Assembly: GCA_025359105.1 (NCBI GenBank)
Contig: JANYHK010000099.1
Span: 80,965 to 144,964 of the forward strand
DNA length: 64,000 nucleotides
Source of the DNA: Myxococcales bacterium
GTDB taxonomy: Bacteria; Myxococcota_A; Polyangia; Polyangiales; Polyangiaceae
Direction: 5' to 3'
Of the stretch, positions 47,299-57,202 are shown piece by piece (position 1 is the stretch's first letter; the number at the start of each line of letters is the position of its first letter). Both the position numbers and the translations under genes were made by a program. The notes under the pieces were generated by a model that was not told the origin of the DNA, searched no databases, and saw nothing but the letters and a program-made list of their open reading frames with translations.

Positions 47299-47730
47299 TC
47301 AGACGCGGCGGCGCTTCGGCGGACGGCAGCCGTTGTGCGGCACCGGCGTGACGTCGCGGATGAGCGTGACCTTGAAGCCCGCCGTCTGGAGCGCACGGAG
47401 CGCGCTCTCGCGGCCGGCGCCGGGGCCCTTCACGAAGACGGCGATGCTGCGCATCCCGTGCTCCATCGCCTTGCGCGCGGCCTCTTCGGCGGCGAGCTGG
47501 GCGGCGAACGGCGTCGACTTGCGTGAGCCCTTGAAGCCGCGCGAGCCGGCCGAAGACCACGCGACGGAGTTGCCGTTCACGTCGGTGATCGTGACGACGG
47601 TGTTGTTGAACGTCGACTGGATGTGCGCGATCCCGGTCGAGATGTTCTTCTTGACCTTCTTCTTCGCGGGCTTCTTGCTGGTCGGCGCGGCCGAAGCCGG
47701 TCCGCCACTCGTCTTACCTGCAGTCGACAT
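47299..47730 (-). CDS. rpsK: Ribosomal protein uS11
   Basis: 143 aa, slightly longer than the usual roughly 129 because of a Lys/Ala-rich N-terminus. The S11 core is clear: [40 protein letters not shown] and the C-terminal [18 protein letters not shown]. In most bacteria rpsD follows directly; here a terminator and 21 kb of other genes do. Confidence 0.97.
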   Translation of the reverse strand: MSTAGKTSGGPASAAPTSKKPAKKKVKKNISTGIAHIQSTFNNTVVTITDVNGNSVAWSSAGSRGFKGSRKSTPFAAQLAAEEAARKAMEHGMRSIAVFVKGPGAGRESALRALQTAGFKVTLIRDVTPVPHNGCRPPKRRRV

Positions 47731-47775
47731 GGCTCAAATCTCTTTCGTGACGTTCAACGAGTCGTGGGGATTTTG

Positions 47776-48159
47776 TTACGGAGTCGGCTTGCGGACCGCG
47801 CGCGAGACGAGGCCCTTGCGGGGGCCCTTGCGGGTGCGCGCGTTGGTGTGCGTGCGCTGGCCGTTGACCGGCAAGCCGCGGCGGTGACGGAGGCCGCGGT
47901 AGCAACCGAGGTCCATCAGGCGCTTGATGTTCATCTGCACTTCGCGGCGAAGATCGCCCTCGACCTTGTATTCGGTCTCGAGGAGCTCGCGGATCTTCTT
48001 GATGTCGGTCTCGGTCAGCTCTTCGGTCTTCTTGGTCGGCGCGATGCCGGCCTTCTTGCAGATCTCGAAGGCCGTGGCCTTGCCGATGCCGTAGAGGTAC
48101 GGGAGCGAATACGCGACGTGCTTGTGTCGGGGAAGGTCGACGCCTGCAATACGAGCCAT
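47776..48159 (-). CDS. rpsM: Ribosomal protein uS13
   Basis: 127 aa, standard length. S13 contacts 5S rRNA and tRNA at the subunit interface. It shows [36 protein letters not shown] and the basic end [20 protein letters not shown]. It lies between rpmJ and rpsK, the usual order. Confidence 0.98.
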   Translation of the reverse strand: MARIAGVDLPRHKHVAYSLPYLYGIGKATAFEICKKAGIAPTKKTEELTETDIKKIRELLETEYKVEGDLRREVQMNIKRLMDLGCYRGLRHRRGLPVNGQRTHTNARTRKGPRKGLVSRAVRKPTP

Positions 48160-48177
48160 GGTGTGTTCCTTTAACCC

Positions 48178-48291
48178 TTAACCCTGGCGCTGCTTGTGGC
48201 GCGGGTTCTCACAGATGATGCGGACGACGCCCTTGCGGCGCACGACCTTGCACTTGTCACAAATCTTTTTGACGCTCGGACGGACCTTCAT
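48178..48291 (-). CDS. rpmJ: Ribosomal protein bL36
   Basis: 37 aa, translated by hand: [20 protein letters not shown], then [17 protein letters not shown]. The C-x2-C and C-x4-H residues form the zinc-binding form of L36. It has the classic position between infA and rpsM. Confidence 0.97.
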   Translation of the reverse strand: MKVRPSVKKICDKCKVVRRKGVVRIICENPRHKQRQG

Positions 48292-48334
48292 GACGGACTC
48301 TCTCGTTACGGGAGGCTAGTTGCGAGGCTCTGAA

Positions 48335-48577
48335 CTACTTGTGCCGGTAGGTGATGCGACCGCGGCTGGGATCGTAGGGGCTGACTTCGACGGTCACGCG
48401 ATCGCCGGGGAGAATACGAATGTAGAACTGACGCATCCTGCCGCTGATGGTGGCCAGTACGACGAGGCCGTTGTCACACTTCACGCGGAACATCGCGTTC
48501 GGCAGCGCCTCTTGGACGACACCGTCGAACTCAAGCTTGTCGCCCTTCGGCTCTTTTCTCTCGCGACGTTCACTCAT
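48335..48577 (-). CDS. infA: Translation initiation factor IF-1
   Basis: 80 aa, an OB-fold protein. It has [36 protein letters not shown] and [14 protein letters not shown], with a slightly long charged N-terminus. It lies between adk and rpmJ. The methionine aminopeptidase gene (map) that often follows adk is absent here. Confidence 0.97.
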   Translation of the reverse strand: MSERRERKEPKGDKLEFDGVVQEALPNAMFRVKCDNGLVVLATISGRMRQFYIRILPGDRVTVEVSPYDPSRGRITYRHK

Positions 48578-48610
48578 AAGGAATTCAGGCTCTCCTCGGA
48601 CTTCTTCTCT

Positions 48611-49228
48611 TCAGCTGATCGCCTGCAGCACACGCTGCGTGACTTCTTCGACCGTTCCCTGTCCGTCGACCCGCTTCAGCATTCCGAGCTTGGCGTAGTA
48701 GGGCAGGAGCTCGCTCGTCATCTTCTCGTACGTATCGAGCCGGTTTTTCACAATGTCTTCGTGGTCATCCGCCCGGTGCTCGAGAACGGCATCCGGGGGC
48801 GGAGGCTTATACTTCAAGTGGTAGATCTGTCCAGTCCTCTTATCCGTGCGGCGGAGGACGGCCCGCTCGACCAGGAGCTCGCGCGGGACCTCGAGCGCGA
48901 GGGCGCAGTCGAGCTTGACGTTGCGGCCCGCCAGCATCTTTCCGAGCGAGTCGGCCTGCGGAGCGGTGCGGGGGAAACCGTCGAGGAGAAAGCCGTTCGC
49001 GGCGTCGGGCGCGAGGGTGCGCTCGGCGATGAGGCCGATGACCACGTCGTCGGGCACGAGCGCGCCCTTGGCCATGGCCTCGACGAGCTCCGCCGGCAGA
49101 CGACCCTCGGCCTTCGCGGCACGGAGCATGTCGCCCGTGGAAACCTGCGGAATACTTCGCTTCTCGCAGATGACCTTCGCCTGCGTGCCCTTGCCGGCAC
49201 CGGGCGGTCCGAGGAAGACCAGCCTCAT
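48611..49228 (-). CDS. adk: Adenylate kinase
   Basis: 205 aa. It converts AMP and ATP to ADP. It has the P-loop [11 protein letters not shown] (7-17), [16 protein letters not shown] and the LID region [18 protein letters not shown] without zinc cysteines. It overlaps secY by 4 bases, so the two are coupled, as in many spc operons. Confidence 0.97.
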   Translation of the reverse strand: MRLVFLGPPGAGKGTQAKVICEKRSIPQVSTGDMLRAAKAEGRLPAELVEAMAKGALVPDDVVIGLIAERTLAPDAANGFLLDGFPRTAPQADSLGKMLAGRNVKLDCALALEVPRELLVERAVLRRTDKRTGQIYHLKYKPPPPDAVLEHRADDHEDIVKNRLDTYEKMTSELLPYYAKLGMLKRVDGQGTVEEVTQRVLQAIS

Positions 49229-50568
49229 ACGTCACGCCTCCCGCGGATGCGCGTGGCGCGACCGCCACCCCCGCTCAGGCCTTCGTAGTTGCGCGTGATG
49301 AGGTGCGCCTCGATCTGGCTGACGGTGTCGAGCGCGACGCCGACGACGATCATGATGGACGTGCCGCCCCACTGGAAGGGAACGCGGAACGCCTGGCTGA
49401 TCACCGACGGCACGATGCACACGACCGACACGTAGATCGCGCCACCCAAGGTGATGCGCGTCAGCACGTGGTCGATGTACTCCGCCGTCTGCTTGCCCTG
49501 GCGGATGCTCGGGATGAACGCCTGCTGCTTCTTCAGGTTGTCGGCGACGTCGACGGCCTGGAAGGTGACGGCCGTGTAGAAGTAACAAAAGAAGACGATC
49601 AGGGCGACGTAGAAGGTGTTGAACAGCCAGTCGCCGCGCTGAAGCGCAGCCTGGAGCGCGCCCATGCCCGGGATCTTGAAGTTCGCCAGCGTCGCCGGGA
49701 ACATCAGGAGGGACGACGCGAAGATGGGCGGGATGGTGCCGCTCGTGTTCACGCGGAGTGGGAGGTGCGCGGTCTGCCCGCCGTACACGCGTCTGCCAAC
49801 GGTTCTGCGCGCGTAGTAAATGGGTATCCGCCTTTGCCCGCGCTCGAAGAACACGATCGTGGCGACCGTCGCGAGGACGACCGCCGTGACGGCCGCGAGG
49901 TTCAGCGGCTGGATGTTGCCCTTGTTCGTCGCGAAGTAGTTGAAGACGCCCGCAGGTATCCCGTCGACGATGCCGGCGAAGATGATGAGCGAGATGCCGT
50001 TGCCGATGCCGCGCTCGGTGATCTGCTCGCCGACCCACATCATGAACGCGGTGCCGGTCGTCAGCGTGATCATCGTCATGAGGCGGAAGCCCCAGCCGGC
50101 GTGAATCACGACGTCGCCCACGCGGCCCGTGTCCGAGAGATCGCCGTTGTTCATCCCCTCGAGCGTCATGGCGATGCCGAAGGACTGGACCGTCGACAGA
50201 ACGATGGTGCCGTAGCGGGTGTACTGGTTGATCTTGCGCGTGCCCTGCTCGCCCTCCTTGCGGAGCTCGTCGAGCGGTTTGAAGACCATCGTGAGGAGCT
50301 GGAGGATGATGCTCGCGCTGACGTACGGCATGATGCCGAGCGCGAAGATCGACAGGTTCGAGAGGGCGCCCCCCGAGAACATGTTGAAGAGGCCGAGCAG
50401 GCCCCCTCCCTGCTTGCTCACGACCGCCTGCATCACGTTCCGGTCGACGCCGGGGATCGTGACGAAGACGCCGATCCGGTAGACGGCGAGCATGCCGAGG
50501 GTGAAGAGCACCCGCTTACGGAGCTCCGGCACCTTCCCGATGTTCGCGAAACCGGCGAGCGACGCCAT
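49225..50568 (-). CDS. secY: Protein translocase subunit SecY
   Basis: 447 aa, ten membrane helices, the channel of the Sec translocon. It has the plug-region sequence [31 protein letters not shown] and [15 protein letters not shown], and a final [18 protein letters not shown]. It lies between rplO and adk, as usual. Confidence 0.98.
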   Translation of the reverse strand: MASLAGFANIGKVPELRKRVLFTLGMLAVYRIGVFVTIPGVDRNVMQAVVSKQGGGLLGLFNMFSGGALSNLSIFALGIMPYVSASIILQLLTMVFKPLDELRKEGEQGTRKINQYTRYGTIVLSTVQSFGIAMTLEGMNNGDLSDTGRVGDVVIHAGWGFRLMTMITLTTGTAFMMWVGEQITERGIGNGISLIIFAGIVDGIPAGVFNYFATNKGNIQPLNLAAVTAVVLATVATIVFFERGQRRIPIYYARRTVGRRVYGGQTAHLPLRVNTSGTIPPIFASSLLMFPATLANFKIPGMGALQAALQRGDWLFNTFYVALIVFFCYFYTAVTFQAVDVADNLKKQQAFIPSIRQGKQTAEYIDHVLTRITLGGAIYVSVVCIVPSVISQAFRVPFQWGGTSIMIVVGVALDTVSQIEAHLITRNYEGLSGGGGRATRIRGRRDV

Positions 50569-50608
50569 GCGGTCCTTTCTACTGCCTCAGGTCTTCGGGG
50601 TCAGGCGT

Positions 50609-51064
50609 TCAGGCCTGGGCCGACGAAAGCACGGCCTTGCCGCCGGCCTTCTGGATCTTCGCGGCCGCGGTCTTGGAGAACGCGTCTGCGGTGACGATGA
50701 CGCTCTTGGTCAGCTCGCCGTCGCCGAGGACCTTGAGGACGTCGAACGAGCCCTTCACGAGGCCCTTGGCCCGGAGAGCCTTCTCGTCGACCTTGGCGCC
50801 CGCGGCGAAGATCTCGAGGTCGCCGACGTTGATCTCGGCGATCTTCGACGGGAACGGCGGGTTGAATCCGCGCTTCGGCAGGCGGCGCTGCATCGGCGTC
50901 TGACCGCCCTCGAAGTGCGGCTTGAAGCCGCGCGAGCGCGCGTACTGACCCTTCTGGCCACGGCCAGCGGTCTTGCCGAGGCCCGAGCCGACACCACGAC
51001 CGCGACGGGTCTTCTTCTTGGTGGCGCCTTCGGGCTTCTTCAGATTGGAGAGCGTGTCAGCCAT
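50609..51064 (-). CDS. rplO: Ribosomal protein uL15
   Basis: 151 aa. A basic N-terminal arm (KKKTRRGRGVGSGLGKTAGR, GQKGQYARSRGFKPHFEGGQ) precedes the globular C-terminal domain. It overlaps rpmD by 8 bases, just upstream of secY. Confidence 0.97.
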   Translation of the reverse strand: MADTLSNLKKPEGATKKKTRRGRGVGSGLGKTAGRGQKGQYARSRGFKPHFEGGQTPMQRRLPKRGFNPPFPSKIAEINVGDLEIFAAGAKVDEKALRAKGLVKGSFDVLKVLGDGELTKSVIVTADAFSKTAAAKIQKAGGKAVLSSAQA

Positions 51065-51245
51065 TGACTTCCTCGACCTTCACGAGGTGCATGACCTTCT
51101 TGATCGCACCGCGGAAACTGGGCGTATTCGCCACAACGACCTCGGATCCCGGACGACCGAGACCGAGACCCTGGATGGTGAGGCGCATCGGGTGGCTCTG
51201 ACCGATGAGGCTCTTCGTCTGCTTGACCTTGAGTTTCTTGCTCAC
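51057..51245 (-). CDS. rpmD: Ribosomal protein uL30
   Basis: 62 aa, standard size, GTG start. It has [20 protein letters not shown] and [20 protein letters not shown]. It overlaps rpsE by 4 bases and rplO by 8, so all three are coupled. Confidence 0.96.
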   Translation of the reverse strand: MSKKLKVKQTKSLIGQSHPMRLTIQGLGLGRPGSEVVVANTPSFRGAIKKVMHLVKVEEVNG

Positions 51246-51784
51246 GGCGTCGCCTCCGGAAGCTTCGCGGAGCTCTTACGGTCCTGAGCGATCAGGTCGC
51301 CCACTTCCTTCCCGCGTTTTGCGGCGACCTGCTCCAGGCTCTTCAGCTCCTTGAGCGCCGTGATCGTCGCGCGGACGATGTTGTGCGGGTTCGACGAGCC
51401 GATGCACTTGGTCAGGATGTCGTGGATGCCGGCGCTCTCGACGACGGCGCGGACGGCGCCGCCGGCGATGACGCCCGTTCCCTGCGAGGCCGGACGGAGG
51501 AACACACGGCCGGCGCCGAAGTGACCGAGCACCTCGTGCGGGATCGTGACGCCGCTCAGCGGAACCTTGAAGAGGTTCTTGCGCGCCTGGTCGTTGCCCT
51601 TGCGGATCGCCTCGGGGACCTCGTTGGCCTTGCCGAGGCCGACACCCACGTGGCCCGACTCGTCGCCCACGACGACGAGCGCCGCGAACGAGAAACGACG
51701 GCCGCCTTTGACGACCTTCGCGACTCGGTTGATGTGGATGATCCGCTCCTTGAGCTTCTCTTCGTCGATCTGGTCGAACGCCAT
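51242..51784 (-). CDS. rpsE: Ribosomal protein uS5
   Basis: 180 aa. It has [40 protein letters not shown] and [20 protein letters not shown], all typical of S5, which contributes to decoding accuracy. It sits between rplR and rpmD. Confidence 0.98.
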   Translation of the reverse strand: MAFDQIDEEKLKERIIHINRVAKVVKGGRRFSFAALVVVGDESGHVGVGLGKANEVPEAIRKGNDQARKNLFKVPLSGVTIPHEVLGHFGAGRVFLRPASQGTGVIAGGAVRAVVESAGIHDILTKCIGSSNPHNIVRATITALKELKSLEQVAAKRGKEVGDLIAQDRKSSAKLPEATP

Positions 51785-51848
51785 GGCTTTACTCGTTCTC
51801 GGTTCCTGCTGGGGGGTGTCGGGGGGAGCGGCATCCGCTCCCCCTGAC

Positions 51849-52208
51849 CTAGAATTTCAATCCCGCTTCGCGCGCGGCGTCGGCCAGAGCGCGGACGCGC
51901 CCGTGGTAGAGGTAGCCGTTGCGATCGAAGACGATGCTGCTGATGCCCTTGGCGAGCAGGAGCTTCGCGATGGCCGTTCCGACCTTCTTCGCCGCGTCGC
52001 TCTTCGTCGCGTCGTCGATGGTGGTACGGACTTCCTTCGTGAGCGTCGAGGCGTGCGCGACGGTGTTGCCCGTCACGTCGTCCACGACCTGGGCGTAGAT
52101 GTGCTTCGCGCTGCGAAACACGGTGAGGCGCGGCTTCACGGCCGTCCCGCTGATCTTCCGTCGGATACGGAGCTTGCGTCGCTCGCGACCGACAATTTGC
52201 ATCGCCAT
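51849..52208 (-). CDS. rplR: Ribosomal protein uL18
   Basis: 119 aa, 5S rRNA-binding protein. It shows [34 protein letters not shown] and a C-terminal [20 protein letters not shown]. It starts at ATG 52208, 2 bases after the rplF stop. Confidence 0.98.
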   Translation of the reverse strand: MAMQIVGRERRKLRIRRKISGTAVKPRLTVFRSAKHIYAQVVDDVTGNTVAHASTLTKEVRTTIDDATKSDAAKKVGTAIAKLLLAKGISSIVFDRNGYLYHGRVRALADAAREAGLKF

Positions 52209-52210
52209 GA

Positions 52211-52813
52211 CTACTTACCGCCCTTGCCGGCCTTGCCAGCCTTCTCGCGGATCTTCTCACCCTGATAACGAACGCCCTTGCCACCGTAAGGCTCCGGCGG
52301 CCGGTAGCCGCGAAGCTTGGCGGCCGTCTGACCCATCTTCTCCTTGTCCGCACCGGAGAGGATGATGAGCGTGCCCTTGCTGTCGCCGGGGATCTCGATC
52401 TTGATGCCTTGCGGGACCGGGAAGTTGATCGGGTGCGAGAAGCCGAGCGCCATGTTGAGCGTCGTGCCCTTGAGCTCGGCGCGGTAACCCGTGCCGACGA
52501 GCTGCAGGGTCTTCACGTAGCCGGTGCCGGCGCCTTCGACCATGCCGTTGATGAGCGCGCGGGCGAGGCCCTGGAAGCGCGCGCCGTCGCGCCCTCCGAC
52601 CGTGGGGGCCACCGTGATTTCGCCGTTGGCGATCTTCACGTCGACGTTCGGCGTGATGGTGCGCGACAGGTTGCCCTTGGGGCCCTTGACGTCGATCTTG
52701 CCGTTGGCGATCGTCGCGGTGACGCCCTTGGGGAGCGGGATCGGCTTCTTGCCGGTCCGGGACTGGCGGAGATTCGCCGGTGCGTTGGTGGCTTGGGATG
52801 TCTGAGCGGTCAT
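52211..52813 (-). CDS. rplF: Ribosomal protein uL6
   Basis: 200 aa. The L6 core begins at [15 protein letters not shown], after an N-terminal extension of about 18 residues rich in Gln/Ala/Asn. [20 protein letters not shown] and [20 protein letters not shown] are diagnostic. It lies between rpsH and rplR. Confidence 0.97.
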   Translation of the reverse strand: MTAQTSQATNAPANLRQSRTGKKPIPLPKGVTATIANGKIDVKGPKGNLSRTITPNVDVKIANGEITVAPTVGGRDGARFQGLARALINGMVEGAGTGYVKTLQLVGTGYRAELKGTTLNMALGFSHPINFPVPQGIKIEIPGDSKGTLIILSGADKEKMGQTAAKLRGYRPPEPYGGKGVRYQGEKIREKAGKAGKGGK

Positions 52814-52817
52814 GGGA

Positions 52818-53213
52818 TCACCAGATCTCGCAGAGAAGCTCGCCGCCGATGCGCTGCTTCTTCGCTTCTTTGTCGGTCATGACGCCCTTGCTCGTCGACA
52901 AGACCGACACGCCCATGCCCGAGCGGACCTTGGGGATGCGATCGAAGCGGACGTACACGCGGCGGCCCGGGGTCGAGACGCGGCGAACGCCGTCGATGGC
53001 GCTCTCCTTGCCGCGGCCGTAACGGAGAACGACGGTCAGCATCTTGGGGCCTTCGCCCTCACTGGTGCGGACGTCGTCCACGAAGCCTTCGCCCTTGAGG
53101 ACTTCGGCGATGTGCTGCTTCAGGAACGAGTGCGGCATCTCCACGCGGTCATGGCGCGCGAGGGCGCCATTGCGGAGGCGTGCCAGCATGTCGGAGATCG
53201 GATCGGTAAGCAT
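52818..53213 (-). CDS. rpsH: Ribosomal protein uS8
   Basis: 131 aa. In E. coli S8 represses the spc operon. It has TDPISDMLARLRNGALARHD, RVSTPGRRVYVRFDRIPKVR and GMGVSVLSTSKGVMTDKEAK, and the final EIW. It lies between rpsN and rplF. Confidence 0.98.
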   Translation of the reverse strand: MLTDPISDMLARLRNGALARHDRVEMPHSFLKQHIAEVLKGEGFVDDVRTSEGEGPKMLTVVLRYGRGKESAIDGVRRVSTPGRRVYVRFDRIPKVRSGMGVSVLSTSKGVMTDKEAKKQRIGGELLCEIW

Positions 53214-53224
53214 TTCGTTCTCTC

Positions 53225-53410
53225 CTACCAGCTAGCCTTGATCACGCCCGGGACTTCCCCACGGAGCGAGAGCAAACGAAGACAAATGCGGCAAAGCTCG
53301 AACTTCCGGTAGTAGCTGCGCGCGCGCCCGCAGACCTTGCAACGGCTGCGGTGACGCACGGGAAACTTCGGGGCTCGGTTCAACTTTGCGAACTGACATG
53401 CACGCGCCAT
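53225..53410 (-). CDS. rpsN: Ribosomal protein uS14, zinc-binding short form
   Basis: 61 aa from ATG at 53410; an upstream in-frame extension overlaps rplE and is ignored. The two C-x2-C pairs ([18 protein letters not shown]) identify the zinc-dependent short S14. A zinc-free long paralogue might exist elsewhere for zinc starvation. Confidence 0.96.
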   Translation of the reverse strand: MARACQFAKLNRAPKFPVRHRSRCKVCGRARSYYRKFELCRICLRLLSLRGEVPGVIKASW

Positions 53411-53432
53411 GATCGGTTTCCTCTGGGCTCTT

Positions 53433-54083
53433 TCAGGCAGCCCGGAAGGGCATTCCAAGGTGCTGCAAGAGCGCACGCCCCTCTTCGTCGTTGTTCGCCG
53501 AGGTCACCAGGGAGATGTTGAGCCCCTTGATGACGTCGATGCGGTCGTAGTTGATCTCCGGGAAGATGATCTGCTCGCGGAGGCCGAGCGTGTAGTTGCC
53601 CTTCCCGTCGAAGGCCTTGCGCGACACGCCACGGAAGTCGCGCGTGCGCGGGAGCGCCAGCGAGATGAGGCGGTCCAGAAACTCCCACATGCGCGCGCGG
53701 CGCAGGGTCACCATCGCGCCGATGGGGATGCCCGCGCGGAGCTTGAAGCTCGCGATCGCCTTCTTGGAGCGCGTGACGATCGGCTTCTGGCCGGTGATCG
53801 CGCGGAGCTCCTCGACGGCGGCGTCGACGATCTTGGGGTTCGTCACCGCGGCGCCGAGGCCCATGTTGATGACGATCTTCTTCAGCGTCGGAACCTGGTT
53901 CGGGTTCGTGTAGCTGAACTGCTTGACGAGGGCCGGGACGACCGTCTCCTTGTACTTCGCGATGAAGCGGGGGGCGATCGCGGTCGTGTTGCTTACGACC
54001 TTCGCCTTGGGGGCCTCTTCGCCCCCGCCCTTCTTGGAGCCCTTCGCGGCGCGCGGCTTCTTCTCTTGTTTCTCGTCAGCCAT
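53433..54083 (-). CDS. rplE: Ribosomal protein uL5 with an N-terminal extension
   Basis: 216 aa, against about 179 normally. A Lys/Glu/Ala-rich N-terminal extension (about 1-36) precedes a normal L5, the 5S rRNA-binding protein ([60 protein letters not shown]). It lies between rplX and rpsN. Confidence 0.97.
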   Translation of the reverse strand: MADEKQEKKPRAAKGSKKGGGEEAPKAKVVSNTTAIAPRFIAKYKETVVPALVKQFSYTNPNQVPTLKKIVINMGLGAAVTNPKIVDAAVEELRAITGQKPIVTRSKKAIASFKLRAGIPIGAMVTLRRARMWEFLDRLISLALPRTRDFRGVSRKAFDGKGNYTLGLREQIIFPEINYDRIDVIKGLNISLVTSANNDEEGRALLQHLGMPFRAA

Positions 54084-54086
54084 GGC

Positions 54087-54422
54087 CTATTCCTCAGCCT
54101 TTGCGTTCTGGATGACCTCGCCGCTCTTCACGGCGACGCGGACCTTGTGGCCCTTCTCATCGGTCTTGAAGCGCACGCGCGTGCCCTTGCCCGTCTTCGG
54201 GTCCACCGGCATCACCTTGCTGGCGAACATCGGCTGCTCGCGCTCGAGGATGCCGCCCTGGGGGTTCTTCTGGGTCGGACGCATGTGGCGCTTGACGAGG
54301 TTGATCCCCTCGACGAGGACCTTGTCGTCCTCCGCCATGATGCGGGAGATCTTGCCGGTCTTGCCCTTGTCCTTGCCGCTGATGACGACGACGAGGTCGC
54401 CCTTGCGAAGACGCGCAGCCAT
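54087..54422 (-). CDS. rplX: Ribosomal protein uL24
   Basis: 111 aa from ATG at 54422, whose A is the last base of the rplN stop (TGATG). The KOW-type start [20 protein letters not shown] and [20 protein letters not shown] are typical of L24, an early 50S assembly protein. An upstream open frame inside rplN was rejected. Confidence 0.97.
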   Translation of the reverse strand: MAARLRKGDLVVVISGKDKGKTGKISRIMAEDDKVLVEGINLVKRHMRPTQKNPQGGILEREQPMFASKVMPVDPKTGKGTRVRFKTDEKGHKVRVAVKSGEVIQNAKAEE

Positions 54423-54790
54423 CACAGCACCTCGGGAGCGAGCGAAATGATCTTCATGAACTTCTTGCTGCGGAGCTCGCGGGCGACCGGTCCGAAGATG
54501 CGGGTTCCGATGGGCTCCATCTGATCGTTGATGAGGACGGCGCTGTTCGCGTCGAACTTGATGTAGCTGCCGTCGGCGCGCGACTGCTCGCGGCGGGTGC
54601 GGACGACGACGGCCTTGGCGGTCTCGCCCTTCTTCGCCTTGGTGCCCGGGAGGGCTTCCTTGATCGCGACGACGATGACGTCGCCGATCGTGGCGTAGCG
54701 ACGGCGGGAGCCGCCGAGCACCTTGATGCACTGGACGAGCTTCGCGCCGGAGTTGTCGGCGACGTCCAGGGTGGTTTTTGCCTGAATCAT
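54422..54790 (-). CDS. rplN: Ribosomal protein uL14
   Basis: 122 aa, the standard length. It has [40 protein letters not shown] and [20 protein letters not shown]. It overlaps rplX by 1 base and follows rpsQ by 4. Confidence 0.98.
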   Translation of the reverse strand: MIQAKTTLDVADNSGAKLVQCIKVLGGSRRRYATIGDVIVVAIKEALPGTKAKKGETAKAVVVRTRREQSRADGSYIKFDANSAVLINDQMEPIGTRIFGPVARELRSKKFMKIISLAPEVL

Positions 54791-54794
54791 GTGA

Positions 54795-55082
54795 TCACTC
54801 CTCCACGAACTTCTTGACGAGACGGACCACGATGAAACGCTTGTCTTTCGAGATCGGGCGGTGCTCCTGGATCTCGACCTGGTCGCCGATCTTGTACTGG
54901 TTCGTCTCGTCGTGCGCCTTGAAGCGGACGCGGGAGCGGACGTACTTGCCGTAGAGCGGATCTTTGCGGGCGTTGATGCACTCGACGACGACCGTCTTGT
55001 TCATCTTGTCGCGGACGACCTTGCCCACGATCTTGCGACGGAAGCCATGCGCGATGATGTCGGGCGATGCTTGCGTGGTCAT
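54795..55082 (-). CDS. rpsQ: Ribosomal protein uS17
   Basis: 95 aa, an OB-fold protein. It has [40 protein letters not shown] and [20 protein letters not shown]. It lies between rpmC and rplN. Confidence 0.98.
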   Translation of the reverse strand: MTTQASPDIIAHGFRRKIVGKVVRDKMNKTVVVECINARKDPLYGKYVRSRVRFKAHDETNQYKIGDQVEIQEHRPISKDKRFIVVRLVKKFVEE

Positions 55083-55084
55083 GA

Positions 55085-55438
55085 CTACTTCGCCTCACTC
55101 TTCTTGGACGTCTTCTTCGCGGCAGGCTTGCTCGCGGCAGCCTTCGGCGCAGCGACTGCAGGGCTGCTCTTGAGAGCCGCCTTCGGCGCCTTCGCGGGCT
55201 TGGGGGCCTTCGCCGCCTTCTCTGCCTTCGGTACCGCGACCGGAGTGGTTCCGAGCTTGCGCTGGATGAGGATGGTCTTCACGCGCGCGAGGTCGCGGCG
55301 GGCCTTCTTCATCGAGCTCGTGTCGTCGAGGCGGTTGGTGAAGTTCTTGAGGCGGTTCTCGAAGACGTCCTTCGCCAGGCTCTTCTCGAGCTCGGCGAGG
55401 TCCTCCGGGGTGCGCTCACGCAGATCCTTGGACTTCAT
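55085..55438 (-). CDS. rpmC: Ribosomal protein uL29 with a long Lys/Ala tail
   Basis: 117 aa from ATG at 55438. Residues about 1-65 are a normal L29 (KDLRERTPEDLAELEKSLAK, SMKKARRDLARVKTILIQRK). The next 50 or so residues are a Lys/Ala/Pro-rich tail not found in the usual 60-70-aa protein. L29 lies at the nascent-chain exit, so the tail could reach the tunnel mouth (inference). Its ATG overlaps the rplP stop by 1 base. Confidence 0.96.
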   Translation of the reverse strand: MKSKDLRERTPEDLAELEKSLAKDVFENRLKNFTNRLDDTSSMKKARRDLARVKTILIQRKLGTTPVAVPKAEKAAKAPKPAKAPKAALKSSPAVAAPKAAASKPAAKKTSKKSEAK

Positions 55439-55851
55439 CAGACCACTCCTCGAGCGAGAAACTTGTAGCCAACCGGAAGCTTGTGGCCGGCCAGGCGGAA
55501 CGCCTCGCGCGCGGTCACTTCGTCGACGCCGGAGATCTCGTACATGACGCGACCCGGCTGAACCTCGGCGGCCCATTCCTCGACGCTGCCCTTGCCTCCG
55601 CCCATTCGAACTTCGAGGGGCTTCTTGGTGACGGGGCGGTGCGGGAACACGCGGATCCAGAGCTTGCCGAGGCGCTTCACGTGGCGGGTGATCGCCATAC
55701 GAGCGGCTTCGATCTGGCGCGACGTGAGACGGCCGGGCTCGGTCGCCTGCATGCCGAAATCGCCGAAGTCCACGTCCGAACCGCGGCGCGCGAGGCCACG
55801 ATTGTGGCCCTTCTGCATCTTCCTGAACTTGGTGCGCTTGGGGGAAAGCAT
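55438..55851 (-). CDS. rplP: Ribosomal protein uL16
   Basis: 137 aa, full length. It has [40 protein letters not shown] and [21 protein letters not shown]16 is next to the peptidyl-transferase centre. It lies between rpsC and rpmC. Confidence 0.98.
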   Translation of the reverse strand: MLSPKRTKFRKMQKGHNRGLARRGSDVDFGDFGMQATEPGRLTSRQIEAARMAITRHVKRLGKLWIRVFPHRPVTKKPLEVRMGGGKGSVEEWAAEVQPGRVMYEISGVDEVTAREAFRLAGHKLPVGYKFLARGVV

Positions 55852-55887
55852 GTCCGTCTTCCTCTAAAAGATCCTGGGGCCGTCAGA

Positions 55888-56613
55888 TCAGGTGGCTGCC
55901 GGGCCGGTGCCCGAGCCGATGCCCGTCTGGGGGCGGCGAACGCGGCGCTGGAGGACCTCACCCTTGAAGATCCAGCACTTGCAGCCGATGATGCCGTACT
56001 TGGTGCGTGCTTCCGCGGTGCCGAACTCGATGTCCGCGCGGAGCGTGTGGAGCGGGACGCGGCCTTCGCGGTAGGTCTCGACGCGGCTCATCTCGCTGCC
56101 GCCGAGGCGACCGGAGCAGCGGATGCGGATGCCCTTGGCGCCGAACTTCATCGCGGTCGAGACCGCCTTCTTCATGGCGCGGCGGAACGCGACACGGCGC
56201 TCGAGCTGGGTCGCGACGTTCTCGGCAACGAGCTGCGCGCTCGTCTCGGCCTTGCGGATCTCCTGGACGTCGATGAAGACCTCGTTGTCCGTGAAGCTCT
56301 GCACGCCGGCGAAGAGCGGCTCACCCTTGGCGGCCGTCTTCAGGTTTCCGATCTTCAGGGTCTCGATGCCCTTGCCGCCCTTGCCGATGACCATGCCGGG
56401 GCGCGCGGTGAAGACGATCACCTTGCACTTGTTCGCGGCGCGCTCGACCTCGACGCCCGCGATGTTCGCGTTCATCAGGTATTCCTTCACCGCGCGCTTG
56501 ATGCGGATGTCCTCGTGCAGCCACTTGGCGTAGGCCTTGTCCTCGAACCACTTCGAGTTCCAGGTCTTGATGATGCCGAGGCGGAAGCCGTACGGATGAA
56601 CTTTCTGTCCCAT
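55888..56613 (-). CDS. rpsC: Ribosomal protein uS3
   Basis: 241 aa. The KH-type RNA-binding loop [14 protein letters not shown] and the C-terminal [20 protein letters not shown] are complete. S3 guides mRNA at the 30S entry. Its ATG overlaps the rplV stop by 1 base (TAATG). Confidence 0.98.
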   Translation of the reverse strand: MGQKVHPYGFRLGIIKTWNSKWFEDKAYAKWLHEDIRIKRAVKEYLMNANIAGVEVERAANKCKVIVFTARPGMVIGKGGKGIETLKIGNLKTAAKGEPLFAGVQSFTDNEVFIDVQEIRKAETSAQLVAENVATQLERRVAFRRAMKKAVSTAMKFGAKGIRIRCSGRLGGSEMSRVETYREGRVPLHTLRADIEFGTAEARTKYGIIGCKCWIFKGEVLQRRVRRPQTGIGSGTGPAAT

Positions 56614-56957
56614 TACGCGCGCTCTCCGAGGATGACGGTGATGTGGCTCAGGCCCTTCTGAATGCGGGTCGCGCGGCCCATGGCGCGGGGGCGCCTGCGG
56701 CGCATGTGCTTGTTCGGCGCCTTGTCGACGAACGCGGTCTCGACGAACAGGGCGTCGACGTCGACCCCCGGGCTCGTCGTGCGCGCGTTCGCGACGGCGC
56801 TCTCGATGATCTTCTTCAGGATCGGCGCGCCGGATTTCTTGGTGAACTCCAGAAGCTGGAGCGCCTCGCCGGCCTGACGGCCGCGAACCAGATCGACCAT
56901 GACCCGAGCTTTGCGCGGGCTGATCCGCGAAAAGCGGGCAATCGCCTTGGACACCAT
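56613..56957 (-). CDS. rplV: Ribosomal protein uL22
   Basis: 114 aa. It has [20 protein letters not shown], and the tunnel-lining beta hairpin contains [20 protein letters not shown]. Normally it directly follows rpsS; here it is the first ribosomal gene after a 4.4-kb insertion, with about 245 non-coding bases upstream. Confidence 0.98.
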   Translation of the reverse strand: MVSKAIARFSRISPRKARVMVDLVRGRQAGEALQLLEFTKKSGAPILKKIIESAVANARTTSPGVDVDALFVETAFVDKAPNKHMRRRRPRAMGRATRIQKGLSHITVILGERA

Positions 56958-57153
56958 GAGTAGACCTTCTCCTGAAAAGAGCGCCGTGCTCCGAAGAGCC
57001 CGACTTCGCTGGCGCCGTCGTACTCGCGGGCCCGAAACCCAGAGGTTCGTCGGGGAACCGCGCGAGCCGTTACGGCCGCCAACTGAATGAAACTACGCGA
57101 AACTAGAAGTGAATCGAGGCAGTCCCGAGGGCAAGGGGCCAGCGGGGAGGCGT

Positions 57154-57181
57154 ACTTTACGTGCGACGCGCGGAATCGCAA
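57154..57181 (-). promoter_or_regulatory. Candidate promoter for the rplV-rpsK transcript
   Basis: On the minus strand, TTGCGA (57181-57176), a 16-base spacer and TAAAGT (57159-57154) lie about 200 bases before rplV in the only sizeable gap of this block. The same TTGCG-N16-TAAA pattern precedes rpsD. Match to the sigma-70 consensus is partial. Confidence 0.35.
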
Positions 57182-57202
57182 GCGAAAAGAGTGAGTCGGG
57201 GG

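Noticed and set aside
56958..57202. tRNA or small RNA gene in the gap before rplV
   Set aside because: No cloverleaf or strong hairpin-plus-T-tract was visible; the gap fits a promoter and leader.
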